Source of the DNA: Spirochaetaceae bacterium | GTDB taxonomy: Bacteria > Spirochaetota > Spirochaetia > Treponematales > Breznakiellaceae | DNA length: 14,641 bases | NCBI GenBank assembly: GCA_031283025.1 | Contig: JAITCP010000145.1 | Location: 1-14,641, forward strand | Reading direction: 5' to 3' | Part shown: positions 13,132 through 14,641 of the stretch, piece after piece | How the letters are laid out: every line of letters starts with the position of its first letter | Numbering within the stretch: the first letter of the stretch is position 1 | Translations under genes and position numbers: made by a program | Notes under the pieces: generated by a model | Database searches by the model: none | The model's input: the letters and a program-made list of their open reading frames with translations, nothing else | What the model was told of the DNA's origin: nothing

Positions 13132-14484
13132 CTACCGGTAAATAAAAGCCTCCGCCGGGCCCCGGACATTTACCTCGTTGAATTGGATATTTTTAACATT
13201 TAGCAGGCGTATGCTCTTTTCCGTAATCGCGGGAATTCCCAAAAACATATCCGATTCGTCGGGGCTTACGCCGGAAAGCTCGTCCGTGGAGATTTCACAG
13301 CGGTCGATGCTGACGTTTTCCACCGGCGATTCCGGCAAACCGGCGATAAATCCGGCGGATGCCCGGCAGCCTGAAGCGCGGATGTCGGAGATATGGATAT
13401 TCTTGATCGAAGGCGTAGCCGCGTTAACCGGAAGGGCGTTCTGGCTGAAATAGCCGTCCGTCAAAGCCGCGCCGGGACGGTAAAACATATTGATAGCAAG
13501 AGGGCAAAGGTTGTTTTCCATGGTGAGCTTTCGGAATTCCAGGTCGTGAATTTTCCCCCCACGGCCCCGGCGGGTCTTTATCCTAATCCCCCGGTCGGTT
13601 CCCCTGAACAGACATTCCTCGGTTACCACTTCTGAAACGCCCGCCGCAGTTTCACTGCCTATAACGATCCCGCCGTGGCCGTCTTCTATTGTGCAGTTCC
13701 GCACCGTTATGCGGCGGCATGGCTTTCCCACGCGCATTCCGTCTTCGCCCGCGCCGGACTTGAGCACAATGCCGTCATCCCCAACCGAGACAGTGCAGTT
13801 TTCGATTAACACATCCTCGCAGGAATCAATGTCCATGCCGTCGGTGTTGGGTGCGTCAAAAGGGTTTTTGACAGTAAGGCCCGAAATAACAACATCGTGG
13901 CAGTAAAGGGGGTGTAAAGTCCAGAACGGGGAATTTTGCAGGGTAACGCCTTCAAGCCGTATTTTTGAGCAATTAAGGAACTGGAGCAGGGGAGGCCGCA
14001 AAAACTGTATTTTCCTGCCGCCGCCGCCCGATTGTTGTGTTTCGTAGCCCCGGTTGAGAGCGGCCAGCGCCAGCTCCTGCGGCGATTGGGGGCTTTGCTG
14101 GCCAAGGGCTCTTTTTTCCCTCAGCATATCCCACCAATACAGGCCGTTGCCGTCCAGAACGCCTTTTCCGGTAATGGCAATATCTTCCTGCCCGTCGGCA
14201 AAAACGCAGGGGTGCATCGCGTAACATTCAAGCCCTTCCCAGCGGGTCCATACCGGGCTGTAACGCTCCGGTTCGGGAATAAAGGAAAGAACCGCCCCTT
14301 CGTCCAGCGCGATTGTAACGCCGGAGGATATTTCAATCGGGCCGGTGCGCCACACTCCCTCTCCAATCCTAAGACAGCCGCCGCCCGCCTCTTTGAGCGT
14401 TTGCAACGCGGCGGCAAGAGGGCCTGAATTATCTGTAACACCGTCCGCTGTTCCGCCAAAGGAAGCTATATTTAATTCGGGCAT
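13132..14484 (-). CDS. GH28 polygalacturonase-like glycoside hydrolase, no signal peptide
   Basis: This 450-residue parallel beta-helix enzyme has all GH28 motifs in order: NTD at 213-215 (Asp215), DD at 236-237, GHG at 269-271 (His270) and RIK at 301-303. The three aspartates and the histidine of the active site are intact. GH28 enzymes hydrolyse alpha-1,4-galacturonan by inversion. The N-terminus (MPELNIASFGGTADGVTDN) enters the fold at once and has no secretion signal, so I infer a cytoplasmic exo-acting enzyme that releases galacturonate from imported oligomers, like the intracellular exo-polygalacturonase of Thermotoga. A rhamnogalacturonan-specific GH28 is the alternative. It lies 7 bp after the preceding partial gene and 19 bp before the regulator, which implies one operon. 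No clear Shine-Dalgarno is visible. Confidence 0.92.
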   Translation of the reverse strand: MPELNIASFGGTADGVTDNSGPLAAALQTLKEAGGGCLRIGEGVWRTGPIEISSGVTIALDEGAVLSFIPEPERYSPVWTRWEGLECYAMHPCVFADGQEDIAITGKGVLDGNGLYWWDMLREKRALGQQSPQSPQELALAALNRGYETQQSGGGGRKIQFLRPPLLQFLNCSKIRLEGVTLQNSPFWTLHPLYCHDVVISGLTVKNPFDAPNTDGMDIDSCEDVLIENCTVSVGDDGIVLKSGAGEDGMRVGKPCRRITVRNCTIEDGHGGIVIGSETAAGVSEVVTEECLFRGTDRGIRIKTRRGRGGKIHDLEFRKLTMENNLCPLAINMFYRPGAALTDGYFSQNALPVNAATPSIKNIHISDIRASGCRASAGFIAGLPESPVENVSIDRCEISTDELSGVSPDESDMFLGIPAITEKSIRLLNVKNIQFNEVNVRGPAEAFIYR

Positions 14485-14491
14485 AAATATT

Positions 14492-14641
14492 TTACCAACT
14501 CATAACAAATTTTAGATAAATGCCGCCTGCTTCATACAACGGGTGCTGGCCGCTCCCGTCCCAATCGGCCAACTGGTACTTTATCTGCCCTTCCGATTTG
14601 TTCTCCAGGTTGTAATTCATCGCTATACCTTTGTTCCGGTT
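14492..14641 (-). CDS. C-terminal end of a probable outer-membrane beta-barrel protein (partial)
   Basis: An open minus-strand frame enters from the right edge and stops at TAA (14492-14494), giving 49 residues. The last nine, IYLKFVMSW, alternate strictly: positions 1, 3, 5, 7 and 9 from the end are W, M, F, L, I. This is the C-terminal beta-strand signature recognised by the outer-membrane assembly machinery. The preceding part (YNLENKSEGQIKYQLADWDG) is polar and also suits barrel strands and turns. Its stop is only 7 bp before the GH28 start, so it is very likely in the same operon. I infer a porin-like protein for pectic oligosaccharides; the family is not identifiable from this fragment. 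Confidence 0.6.
   Translation of the reverse strand, partial: NRNKGIAMNYNLENKSEGQIKYQLADWDGSGQHPLYEAGGIYLKFVMSW

Noticed and set aside
12588..13145. 185-codon plus-strand frame
   Set aside because: It is antisense to the well-supported LacI-type sensor domain of the regulator and shows no domain.

Overview
The window reads as a sugar-acid (pectin/galacturonate) utilisation locus beside the end of a decayed mobile region. The host is most likely a spirochaete of the Treponema type. The reasons are the roughly 50% GC base composition, a short spirochaete-style lipobox on the binding protein, a partial protein with an outer-membrane-barrel C-terminus, and the pairing of UxaE with LplA/LplB/LplC-type transport. 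This is inference; no marker gene is present.

Left edge (1-1440), mobile debris. It opens with the C-terminal third of a Tn5-like IS4-family transposase. Next come a small frame-damaged ORF and an HU-family protein coupled by an ATGA overlap. At 1156-1197 lies the 3' half of a tRNA-Asn, starting exactly at the anticodon loop, which is the usual scar of tRNA-directed integration. A remnant of an ISAs1-family transposase follows and runs into the end of kduD.

Catabolic block (1436-6144). kduI and kduD (minus strand) convert the 4-deoxy-5-keto-uronate released from unsaturated uronides to 2-keto-3-deoxygluconate. Divergent uxaE (plus strand) epimerises tagaturonate to fructuronate, feeding the saturated galacturonate branch. 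A GH105 unsaturated uronyl hydrolase faces uxaE and supplies the substrate for KduI.

Uptake, control and cleavage block (6148-14641, minus strand). In transcription order it holds the tail of a probable outer-membrane beta-barrel protein, a GH28 exo-polygalacturonase-like enzyme without signal peptide, a very large AraC-type regulator, two LplB/LplC-type permeases, an LplA-type lipoprotein binding protein, and GH105. No ABC ATPase is encoded here, so a shared MsmX-type ATPase elsewhere is probable. The logic is: import oligogalacturonides whole, trim them in the cytoplasm with GH28 and GH105, and pass the products to KduI/KduD and UxaE. UxaC, UxuA/UxuB, KdgK and KdgA, and any pectate lyase, are not in the window.

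Two observations stand out. The regulator (1107 aa) joins a LacI-type sugar-sensing domain to GAF-like, histidine-kinase-like and receiver-like segments that have lost their phosphorylation residues, ending in an AraC DNA-binding domain. In addition, three intergenic regions carry copies of one unnamed repeat: arrays of the G-rich heptamer GGGGAGT around a conserved 19-nt core followed by a hairpin whose stem bases covary between copies.
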